Origin: Limnomonas spitsbergensis
Taxonomy: Eukaryota; Chlorophyta; Chlorophyceae; Chlamydomonadales
Assembly (NCBI GenBank): GCA_037349105.1
Contig: JAYJMM010000101.1
Location: 682,001 to 746,000, forward strand
Direction of reading: 5' to 3'
Length of the DNA: 64,000 nucleotides
Made by a program: the position numbers and the translations under genes. Shown here piece by piece: positions 40,310-51,200 of the stretch. The notes beneath the pieces were generated by a model. That model ran no database searches, was not told the origin of the DNA, and saw only the letters and a program-made list of their open reading frames with translations. The stretch's first letter is position 1. Each line of letters starts with the position of its first letter.

Positions 40310-42744
40310 AGCAAACCTGCAAATTCGAATTCCTTCCAAAGCGGACACAGACCAAACAAATGCAGGACAATTTCAGCATCCCACCACAATTCAGAGCGTT
40401 GATAGACACGCACTTTGGCGTCTACAAGGAACGGTTCTCTAGCCCCCTCTGAGTTAGAGATCACGCCACCACCTATTGGAGTATATACCCGAGGGACCAG
40501 GCCTTCCAAGCACAAAAAAATGCCTTCCAACACAGGTGGACAGGGTACTCACATGCCTTCCCAAACCGGGACGAACCATCCCTCGAGAAAGCAGTCCGAT
40601 GGGCAGTATGGTCTGCAGATATGACCAGGGAACCGACAGCTACTGTCTTGTACCTGCCCAGGCGGATGAAGTCGTCAGGCAAACCCTCATACCAAAAGTG
40701 GTTGGACAAATACCCGAAATATTGTACAAGAATAGCCAGCACCAAGAGCTCCCCTTTCCCCCTGTGGAAAGAGGAGAGTTGGAAGCAAGGAGCAACCCCG
40801 CCTCCCATGCACAAATGCCACATGGACATAATCGTTGTGTGGAACAAAGAAGCCCAGTCCGAGCAAATCGGGTGGAAACAGGATCTCCTCATCAGACTGC
40901 TCCGCACAACCCTCGCACATGTAGAAAAACACCCGCAAGCCAGGGCCAACCCCCTGCTAACCGCAACATGGACCCAGCCTGGCTCCTCCCCCATGTGGGG
41001 ATAGGGTGGAAGAAGGAGAGCTGAGCCATGCCCAGCCCATGATAGGATCAAGCTCCTTCCAACGTTCTCCTGGGACACTGACATCCCTAGAGCAACGGAG
41101 GTAGACCCAGTGGACGCATGCAATTGCCTCCAGTGGTTCCAAGAAAACAGCGCGCTGAAGCACAATTGGAGGGAGATAGCCTACACTGATGGCAGCTGTA
41201 TTGAAACCAGCCTCAAAGAAGGCAGGAAAGTTCAGCTAACTGGCGCTGGCCTCCACATCCCGAGCGCCACTCCCGATCAACAAGACATCACCATTAACCC
41301 GGCTGGAGAAGGTCCCACAAACACCATAAACAGAGCCGAGCTGGCAGGAATCTATGGAGCCCTAGTGAAAGAACAGACCAAAGTAGCTGTTGACAGCGCC
41401 ACATCCTTGTACCAAATCCGTAAAGCTATCCGATCCCCCATGTCTCTCACCTACCACAAGCACAGAGACCTCCTCCAACATATCGTTGGCCAACTCCAGC
41501 TCATGGCGTCCCAAGGGGAAATAGTCGAATTCCATAAGGTGAAGGCCCATAACGGAGATATCGGAAACGAGAAAGCCGACGGGGTCGCTTAACGGGCAGC
41601 CACTCAAAAGGGAGAATGTGATCTGACCGTTCCAGTGAGCTCCGAACCCTCGCAGTACGGCTCTTTCTGGCTTTTCACAAAACCTGACGAAGAGGACCCT
41701 AACCAGGTAGAGCCGCAAGGATTAGAAGCTCTGAAGGGTGCCCTAAAGACACACATTCACGAGCGCCAAAAGCTTGGCCGATCCAGCATCGATAGCGTAT
41801 ACGGTACTTCCAAGGGTGGCAACGGTTGCAATCGATTGCTAATGGGGCCCTCAACAACAGTTTCTTTAACCACCCGGGAATCACTCTGGCCGAGAAGAAA
41901 ACAGCCCTTCGATGGCGACATGGATGCCTTTGGAATAACAAGGTGGCGTTCAGGTGGGGCAAAAGTACCACGGACAAATGCCCCTTGTGTGGAGAGCATG
42001 ACAGTGCAGGCCATATCACAGGCGCATGCAGGCACCCCGAAATGCAAAAGATGTACATAGAGCGCCACCATGGCACAGGAAGGATTTTGCTGAGGGCTGT
42101 ATCGAAAGGCAGCATGGGAGGGGACATCGTCATGGCAGACCTGGGAACGGCCGAGAAGTGTGAGAGAGCAGGAGCACCAGCCATGCTAATGAATTAAGTC
42201 CCCTCATACTTAATCCCCCGCGCTGAGGCACCAGCACTTGGAGCCGTCCAAAGGAAAATAAAAATGCAGCCTGACATGTTGTTGATGCAAACGACAGGAC
42301 AAAAGAAGGACGCTGTAGTCCACATTGGGGAATTCAAGTTTTGTAGAGACACCGAGCATGGGGACCAATTAAAAGCTTGCTTAAACCATCGGGGCATCGG
42401 GGCATCGGGGAATCGGGGCAACAGGGCATCGGGACATCCGGGCATCAGGGCATCGGGGCATCCAGCACACCGACCTTGTTGACCTACTAATCTTGAACGG
42501 GCACCAGCGAAACAACATAAAATTTATCCCAATCTTGATCGGCACATCGGGCACTATTTATAACAAGCACACAATTAAAGCCATGATGTCTATTGGGATC
42601 TCCGCGTTCCATGCTAAGAAATGCGCCCAGAAAATGCATGTCCATTCGATAAAACTCTTGCATAGCATAGTGCAAACCAGACGTAGACTCGAATATTTTT
42701 CCGCCACGAAGCCTGTCATTGGGCCAACTAAACACACCCATTAG
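40310..42744 (+). pseudogene. decayed LINE (RandI/Dualen-like), 3' half
   Basis: Pieces in three frames read as the C-terminal half of a non-LTR retrotransposon ORF. 40621-41004: protein-like, after the lost RT. 41110-41592: RNase H with AYTDGSCIETS, NTINRAELAGIYGAL, DSATSLYQIRKA and KVKAHNGDIGNEKAD. 41826-42197: SLWNNKVAF-type region and a CCHC finger, CPLCGEHDSAGHITGACRH. 42264-42390: QPDMLLM then VVHIGEFKFCRD, a PD-...-ExK restriction-like endonuclease signature. 42493-42744: a conserved tail (IPILIGTSGTIYNKHTIKAM). RNase H plus a restriction-like nuclease is the layout of Dualen/RandI elements of Chlamydomonas. Stops and frameshifts at several places show it is dead. Confidence 0.75.
42389..42472. 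repeat. 9-bp tandem expansion inside the LINE endonuclease
   Basis: GGGGCATCG units, imperfect, inserted between the ExK motif and the conserved tail. The period keeps a frame open (GIGASGNRGNRASGHP). Confidence 0.75.
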
Positions 42745-42784
42745 AGAAAACCACCGTGAGGAAGTTGCTTCTTTCTTGTTGCCT

Positions 42785-42880
42785 CATGGTACGGCGCGGA
42801 TGTGGCTACGGCCCCAAGCTGCGTTGTTTCCTTAACATCCACGCCCCAATAGGGCGTAGCTTTCTTTCTTTCTTTCCAAA
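42785..42880 (+). mobile_element. SINE-like short repeat, copy 3
   Basis: Directly follows the LINE tail by about 40 bp. Full copy: TACGGCGCGGATGTGGC, CCCCAAGCTGCG, TTTCCTTAACATCC, ACGCCCCAATAGGGCGTAGC and (TTTC)n. Confidence 0.8.
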
Positions 42881-43107
42881 GCGGAAACTAAAGCAAACCA
42901 AGCAAAATTCGTAGTTGATAATCGGCTTATGTGCCATTGATTTACCAGCCAGTGGCAGAAATGGCGTTTTAGCGCCTAACGCATGTTTGCTATGACGCTG
43001 AGAGCCGAAATCAGGTGCTTTTAAGCCGCACACCTTGCTGAGCATCTGCTGGCCCTGCTGGTAGCTTTTATGGATGGGGTGTTCCACATTGTCACTGCAC
43101 GCTAACG

Positions 43108-43197
43108 GTTACAGCGCGGATGTGGCTTCGGCCCAGGCTGCGCTGCTTCATTAACTCTCACACCCTCCACGGGGCGTAGCTTTCTTTCTTTCTTTGT
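43108..43197 (+). mobile_element. SINE-like short repeat, copy 4
   Basis: Full copy with ACAGCGCGGATGTGGC, GGCCCAGGCTGCGCTG, CACCCTCCACGGGGCGTAGC and (TTTC)n. Confidence 0.8.
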
Positions 43198-43199
43198 AC

Positions 43200-43950
43200 G
43201 CTGCCGTTGCTTCGTCGACCATCGCGTTGCCAGTAGAAAATTGTTACCGGTATCACCGCAAAGCCAAGTGTGGAGCTGGGTGTATTGTGCTCGTCAGGAA
43301 TTATTTAATATTGTGTGCCATGTCCCAGCCATGTCCCATCCATGCTTCGGCAAAAATGGGAGACTTTTTAACTTCACGCACTTGTTTTCATTTGCATTTC
43401 TTTGTTATTTAAATAAAGCGCTAAGCCGCAGCGGAATCTACGCATTCCGGTTCGCGCAAATTTACTTTTTAGGGTGTGCACGCAAATTAATTGAAATTAA
43501 GGGATGGCGTGCGCACTAAAATCAATTATAAAAGTCCGAGCTGCACGCTACTTTGGCGGGGTGGGAAATAAAACAACTCTGGCCCAATCCAGTGGCACGT
43601 TCGACAGGGTCTATTTGTCCTTACAGCAAAGCACGTTCCTTTTTTGCGCTGCATTTGTAACACAACATACCGTACCTCAAAATGCCAATAAAGAGCCCTC
43701 AAGTGACAACAGCGTAGGCATAGCCAAGGATTCCTCTCTTCTAAGTGTACATTTATGGTAGCTCCTCAGGAAATTTGTCTTAAGGAAGTTTTGATAGACA
43801 GCAGGTCGCTTGTGCCACTACTGCCAGTCCTTCCTGCACGATGCACACACAGTGCGTGAGTCACACAAGCAGGCAGGCACACAGCCATGCACAAATTCAG
43901 GCAAACAGTCAGGCATACACAGATGATACGAAATGCCAAAGCCGTTTGCA
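43200..43950. other. no gene seen
   Basis: AT-richer, ordinary-looking DNA with short frames only. Confidence 0.4.
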
Positions 43951-43959
43951 AGGCGACGA

Positions 43960-44850
43960 GCCGGTAAGAAGTGGCAAAAAATAGGCAGGGGGGGGGGAGC
44001 GCTTAAGGGCCAGGGCAAGGTCAAGGCCTTCGCCAAAGCCACGAACCGACAGCAACGGGCCAAACATAGGTAGAGGGAGGGCGCTGAGGGGCAAGGTCAA
44101 GGCCACGGCCTTCGCCAAAGCCATGACCCTGCAGCCAGGGGCCAAGAATAGGAAGGGGGGGGCTCTAAGGGGCAGGGTCAAGGCCACGGCCTTTGTCAAA
44201 GCCACAACCCTGCAGCCAGGGGCCAAGAATAGGTAGGGGGGGGCTCTAAGGGGCAGGGTCAAGGCCACGGCCTTTGTCAAAGCCACAACCCTGCAGCCAG
44301 GGGCCAAGAATAGGTAGGGGGGGGCTCTAAGGGGCAAGGACAAGGCCAAGACCTTTGTCAAAGCCACGACCCGGCAGCCAGAGGCCAAGAATAGGTAGGG
44401 GGGGGGCGGTAAGGGGCAAGGACGAAGCCAAGGCCTTCGCCAAAGCCACAACCCGGCAGCCAGGGGCCAAGAATAGGCAGGGGGGGCACTAAGGGGCAAG
44501 GCCAAGGCCAAGGCCTTCGTCAAAGCCACGACCCGGCAGCCACGGGCCAAGAATAGGCAGGGGAGGGCGCTAAGGGGCAAGGCCAAGGCCAAGGCCTTCG
44601 TCAAAGCCAAGACCCGGCAGCCAGGGGCCAAGAATAGGCAGGGGAGGGCGCTAAGGGGCAAGGCCAAGGCCAAGGCCTTAGTCAAAGCCAAGACCCGGCA
44701 GCCAGGGGCCAAGAATAGGTAGGGGGGGGCGCTAATGGGCAAGGACAAGGCCAAGGCCTTTGCCAAAGCCACGACCCGGCAGCTAGGGGCCAAGATTAGG
44801 GGGGGGGGGTGCTAAGGGGCAAGGCCGAAACGTTCGCCAAGGCCAAGCAC
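43960..44850. repeat. 81-bp tandem repeat
   Basis: About ten copies of an 81-bp unit containing GGGGCCAAGAATAGG, CTAAGGGGCAAGG and TTCGTCAAAGCCA. Because 81 is a multiple of three, a 294-residue minus-strand frame with 27-residue repeats stays open. Composition and lack of flanking gene signals argue against a protein. Confidence 0.9.
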
Positions 44851-45262
44851 ACAGAGCAGTGAGAGGAGGGAGAGGAGGAGGAGGAGGTTGTTAGGCAGTC
44901 CCCAGAGAAGTTAGCCGACAGAGAAGGAGGGGTGGGTGAATGACTGGTTGTTTGCACATCTCTTCACATTGCATGTTCAGCCGCTAGCTTTGCCACTTTA
45001 ACGCCCATCTTATCGCCTTTAATTTATCGACTTTATTCTGGCGCCTTAACTTGCCATATTTATTTTGCCACCGATTTTGCCCTGGGCGGCGTACATGGTC
45101 TTACTTGTCAGTTATAATTCAGATACCTCTGAGTTATTTGTGAGTTGTTTGTTAGTTTTGTGTGTGTTATCTGTGAGTTACTACTTGTGAGTATTAGTAG
45201 GATAAAGGCACGAATCTTACATTATAAATGCCATCAATTTGCTCCTTGCTTGTTATTTCCAG

Positions 45263-48200
45263 GTTAATGGCATCGATAAGTGGAAAGCCCAGGTGAAGGA
45301 TCCAGGGAGCGGAGGGAAGCGACTTTATGGAAGTCCCAGAATGACCCCCGAGGAGGCAGCCAGAGATGCTGACATGTGAGTGATCGGGGAGCGACAGGGG
45401 GGGGGATTTGGGACAGGGATGCTGACATGTGAGTACTTGGGAATGTCGTAAGCTGGCTGACCTTCTTCGGGCGGGATATAACTGCTATGGGCCGAGAGGT
45501 ACCTCACGCCTCCTGCTTCGGCGGAGCGTAGTCTTTCATTCTTTCTGCCCGGGGACTGGCAGGGACTGGGAATTATTTATTCTCTTCCGAAGGAATCAGC
45601 TACTATTACCCCCCCAGTCGCTCCCTTATCGAATGACAGGGAGCGACTGGTGGGGATGATGACAGGGAGTGTGGAGGGGTGGGGTGAACTAAGGGGGTAA
45701 AGGAGGGGGGGGGGGGGGGAGGGGGGGGGGGAGGGGGGGGGAAGGAAGGAAGCTTATACTCCCTTCAGCTCTTTGAGGTTCTAAGCGAGCCCGGTGGGGG
45801 AAAAACTGACACTGGGCGAACAAAGCATACCTATAAGAGAAGACCTTTGTGAGGAATTTGCCACTTTGCCTCATGGTAACGGCGCGGAGGTGTCTAACTA
45901 CCGCCCCAAGCTGCGCTGTTTCCTTAAGCCCTGCGCTGTAACCTCCAAGCCCTAGTGGGGCGTAGCTTCCTTCCTAGGGGCGTGCGGTGCAGTGTTTATT
46001 TTTCAATGCTTCAGTTACATATCAGCTACATCACGGTCCATTGCCTCCAGGGGCAAGCGCGGCAAGCCCTGCTGTTTAGACTACCGGCCGTAGCTTGGTC
46101 AAGGTTTGGTCCCAATTGGCCCAGTGGTGGCCGCCCGGCGCCCCCCCAAGGTGGTCTGGTGCGCAGTGAAAGGAGCACTAGTGCGGTGAACAACCTAACG
46201 CATACATGTCAGTTTGGGGCCAATTCTGCTTTTAAGGTTTTGCCATCAAATGGGAGTGTTAACCGTATTCACATTCCCCTTAAATTTGTGGAATGGATTG
46301 CATTGTTTGTTGTACTCAAAAGGCACGCAAGTTGGGAAGCTCAAAGCTGCCCCCTTCACACCTTGTTCATGCCTACCTTAGTACTAATGGTGGCACGCAA
46401 TATTGCGTTGGTCCTCCCCATCCTGCCCTCTTCAAACCTTGACCGTAAACATCCAACTTCACTTCACTTGTGTAGGCTTTTGTACAAGGTGCGAGGGCCG
46501 GACGCTCCGCTCAACTTTGATTTGTCCGCTGATGAAGAGGCCCGTTTGGACGCGTTGCCACTGCAAGACATCTTGGCGGACTTAAACAAGGCAACAAAAA
46601 TGAAGCGCAAATCTCCCTTCCGCTACGTTGAACAGGTGAAGGGTGCTTGCTTGCTGGAAAACGATTACAAATGTATTGTGTTTTGCATATTCAATGCACA
46701 AAGGAACGCAACAAAAGCATGATGCATCATAGGTGTGCATGCAAAGGCTATGAAGCATCTTTCCTGGTGCATATCGGAACGGTTTGATACAACACGGAAC
46801 GATTAAGTGGTACTATACTGTTTTTTTCGACCTTCTAATATCTCTCTCAAGAACACACAGTATCATATCAAGTTAAATATATTGGCCGCGGCAGTAGGCC
46901 TTTGGTGGCCGCATGGACAAATCCCAAGGGTTGACAAACCCAGTCATTACATTCGTCAGGCGTCGATGTTTGGGGCGGCTGACGGTTGCACATTGGTTCC
47001 AGTTTGTAGCCGTCGGTGTCTAGCAGACTAGTGATTCTAAGGCGCTCTTAATAGCAGCGTGGGCAACGGACACATCAGCATGATCAGGAGATGGGACCTG
47101 CCGCAGCCGCTGCTGCCCCTGCCGCTGTTGGCCTTGCACGACGGCTTGTGAACCTGCTAGTGCTTCATTTGGCTGCAGTAGAACGCCTTCCAGCTCGCTG
47201 ATGAGGGCTTGATGCATGCTCAACAAGTTGCCATCTTTGTTTCGGTCCGCATTGGAGAGACTCCGGCTTGCACAATAACGGTGCTCCCACCTCGGCTGCC
47301 CTGGACTTGTCGAATTGAAGGGCTTGGTCTACGCGCAGCTGTCTGGCAGCCGTAGATTCCTTGGGCGAAAGCCATGTGATTTCACCCGGCAATGCAAGGC
47401 AATCCAAGTGTTGGTCAAGCACTTAAATGCTGAAGCTAGGGGCAAATACCCTTGATCCCCCGACGACGATCGCCTTGCCGACAATCACCCTTCCTTCCAA
47501 TAGGAAGCTAGGTTCCTTTCTGGCTGTATAGTCGAACGACATACACAATCCCGTCAGATAATCGCCAGTCGACGTGTCCTCCACGATTAGTGTGTTTTTG
47601 TCGAACAAATTCGTCAGACGCCCTCTTTAAGAAGCCCCCCGATATTAGGGGCACCTCCAACTTCAATGGCACGCTGATAGGTGAGGCCGTCTTGTTGAAC
47701 GGGTCTATGAGTTGTCCGGTCACAGACGTGCGTGTTCTCGTATCTATCGATCAGAGAGGGTGTCAGTATAGGTCGTGATACCGGGATCCTTACTTCCACT
47801 CTGAATACGTAGGGGCCGATAAGTTCACTAGCACGGATGGAGCAGGAATGGAGTAATTTGTTTCATGATGCGATAGTCAGACACAATATCCTTTTAAGAG
47901 AGGGTGGACCATAAAGAACTCTGGGGAGGACGGACACACCGTTGATGTACACGAATCCGAAAGTATGGAATCCCGCACACGGACGGTGCTCATGCTCATG
48001 CCCACGTCCATGCAAGCCTTGACATTCCCATCAAGAAGAGTTCGCGACGATTCACACTACTAGACCTTCATGATAAGAATCGGGGCCGAGGATAGCTTTC
48101 GTGTTCCACAAGGCACGCTCATGCGTTTTTCTTCTTTCTTTTTGCTGCCGTGTCAGAGGCAGAGGCATACCGCATAATGGACATGCTTGAGGATTGCCGC

Positions 48201-51200
48201 ATAATAGACATGCGGGAGAAATGCTTTCTAGATCTGCCTCGACACATAAAGGATAACCCCAATGCACGACGGCTATTCGACCATTATATGTCGGAAACCG
48301 ACAAGTTCAAGCTCGCCACTGGTCACAGCAGCACATGTTTAGGGAGAGCGAAGGTGATGATAATGGGACATAGTGTTTGACTGTCTGACCACATGATGAC
48401 TATTTGTATTGCAGACATTGGCACATCTTCATGAATGTATGTCTCATTGGCTGGAGAATGGGACCGCGACCGACCCCCAGTATGCCTTACTTGTAAGTCG
48501 ATGTTGTTACATGCTTTCTGGCCTGTGTTTTGTTACATGCCCCACATGTCAGTGACGATCCTGTTCTTGTATTTTGTTACATGCCCAATGCAGTTTGTGT
48601 TGTGTGTTTTCTACTGCATTGACATGTCATGTGCACTTCTTGTTGCAAGAAGATGATGATGATGATATCGGGTGCCTGGTATGTGGGCGAAAGGAATGGA
48701 TACCAGACTTCAATGACATGATGATGTGCGATCATTTCGAATGCAAGGGATGCATTCATGTTTTGTGTGCGGGCCTGACCCGTGCTCCTGCCAGCAGCTA
48801 CTACTGTCCCGCCCATGTGGAGGCGCCGCAGCAAGAGCAGACGCTGGAGCACGAGGAAGGGCAGCTTCAGGAGCAGCCTCAGGAGCAGGAGCAGCCGCAG
48901 GAGCACGAGGAAGGGCAGCCTCAGGAGCAGCCTCAGGAGCAGGCTCAGGAGCAGGAGCAGCCGCATGAGCACGAGGAAGAGCAGCCTCAGGAGAAAACTC
49001 AGGAGCATGAGCATGAGCAGCCGCAGGAGGAAGATCAGTCACATGAGCATACTCAGGAGCAGCCGCAGGAGGAAGAGCAGTCACATGAGGGAGAGCAGCC
49101 GCATAAGCAGACTCAGGAGAAATCTTCGTGTGCTAAGATTGACATTGGCCAAGCGGAGAACTGAAGCATGCATGAACGATGGGGGTTGCATATTTGTGTC
49201 GGGGTTGGATCAATAACTGTGTCTCCCTCCTGTGACTGCTCTTCCTCCTGCGGCTGCTCCTGAGTCTGCTCCTGCGGCTGCTCTCCCTCCTGTGACTGCT
49301 CTTCCTCCTGCGGCTGCTCCTGAGTATGCTCCTGTGACTGCTCTTCCTCCTGCGGCTGCTCCTGCTCCTGCTCCTGAGTCTTCTCCTGAGGCTGCTCTTC
49401 CTCGTGCTCCTGCGGCTGCTCCTGCTCTTGAGTCTGCTCCTGAGGCTTCTCCTGAGGCTGCCCTTCCTCGTGCTCCTGCGGCTGCTCCTGCTCCTGAGGC
49501 TGCTCCGGAGGCTGCCCTTCCTCGTGCTCTTGCGTCTGATCCTGCTGCGGCGCCTCCACATGGGCGGGACAGTAGTAGCTGCTGGCAGGAGCACGGGTCA
49601 GGCCCGCACACAAAACATGAATGCATCCCTTGCATTCGAAATGATCGCACATCATCATGTCATTGAAGTCTGGTATCCATTCCTTTCGCCCACATACCAG
49701 GCACCCGATATCATCATCATCATCTTCCTGCAATAAGAAGTGCACATGACATGTCAATGCAATAGAAACACACAACACAATCTGCATTGGGCATGTAACA
49801 AAATACATGAACAGGATCGTCACTGACATGTTGGGCATGTAACAAAACACAGGCCAGAAAGCACGTAACAACAGCGACTTACAGGTAAGGCATACTGGGG
49901 GTCGGTCGCGGTCCCATTCTCCAGCCAATGAGACATACATTCATGAAGATGTGCCAATGTCTGCAATACAAATAGTCATCATGTGGTCAGACAGTCAAAC
50001 ACTATGTCCCATTGTCATCACCTTCGCTCTCCCTAAACATGTGCTGCTGTGACCAGTGGCGAGCTTGAACTTGTCGGTTTCCGACATATAATGGTCGAAT
50101 AGCCGTCGTGCATTGGGGTTATCCTTTATGTGTCGAGGCAGATCTAGAAAGCATTTCTCCCGCATGTCTATTATGCGGCAATCCTCAAGCATGTCCATTA
50201 TGCGGTCTGCCTCTGCCTCTGACACGGCAGCAAAAAGAAAGAAGAAAAACGCATGAGCGTGCCTTGTGGAACACGAAAGCTATCCTCGGCCCCGATTCTT
50301 ATCATGAAGGTCTAGTAGTGTGAATCGTCGCGAACTCTTCTTGATGGGAATGTCAAGGCTTGCATGGACGTGGGCATGAGCATGAGCACCGTCCGTGTGC
50401 GGGATTCCATACTTTCGGATTCGTGTACATCAACGGTGTGTCCGTCCTCCCCAGAGTTCTTTATGGTCCACCCTCTCTTAAAAGGATATTGTGTCTGACT
50501 ATCGCATCATGAAACAAATTACTCCATTCCTGCTCCATCCGTGCTAGTGAACTTATCGGCCCCTACGTATTCAGAGTGGAAGTAAGGATCCCGGTATCAC
50601 GACCTATACTAACACCCTCTCTGATCGATAGATGCGAGAACACGCACGTCTGTGACCGGACAGCTCATAGACCCGTTCAACAAGACGGCCTCACCTATCA
50701 GCGTGCCATTGAAGTTGGAGGTGCCCCTAATATCGGGGGGCTTCTTAAAGTGGGCGTCTGACGAATTTGTTCGACAAAAACACACTAATCCTGGAGGACA
50801 CGTCGACTGGCGATTATCTGACGGGATTGTGTATGTCGTTCGATTACACAGCCAGAAAGGAACCTGGCTTCCTATTGGAAGGAAGGTGGGGTGATTGTCG
50901 GCAAGGCGATCGTCGTCGGGGGATCAAGGGTATTTGCCCCTAGCTTCAGCATTTAAGTGCTTGACCAACACTTGGATTGCCTTGCATTGCCGGGTGAAAT
51001 CACATGGCTTTCGCCCAAGGAATCTACGGCTGCCAGACAGCTGCGCGTAGACCGAGCCCTTCAATTCGACAAGTCCAGGGCAGCCGAGGTGGGAGCACCG
51101 TTATTGTGCAAGCCGGAGTCTCTCCAGTGCGGACTGAAACAAAGATGGCAACTTGTTGGGCATGCAGCAAGCCCTCATCAGCGAGCCGGAAGGCGTTCTA

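Noticed and set aside
43909..44793. 294-residue minus-strand frame with 27-residue repeats
   Set aside because: It follows entirely from an 81-bp tandem repeat whose length is a multiple of three.
49404..49736. Leucine-rich plus-strand frame (LLLRLLLLLSLLL)
   Set aside because: Antisense of the CAG/GAG-rich Q/E repeat of the PHD gene.
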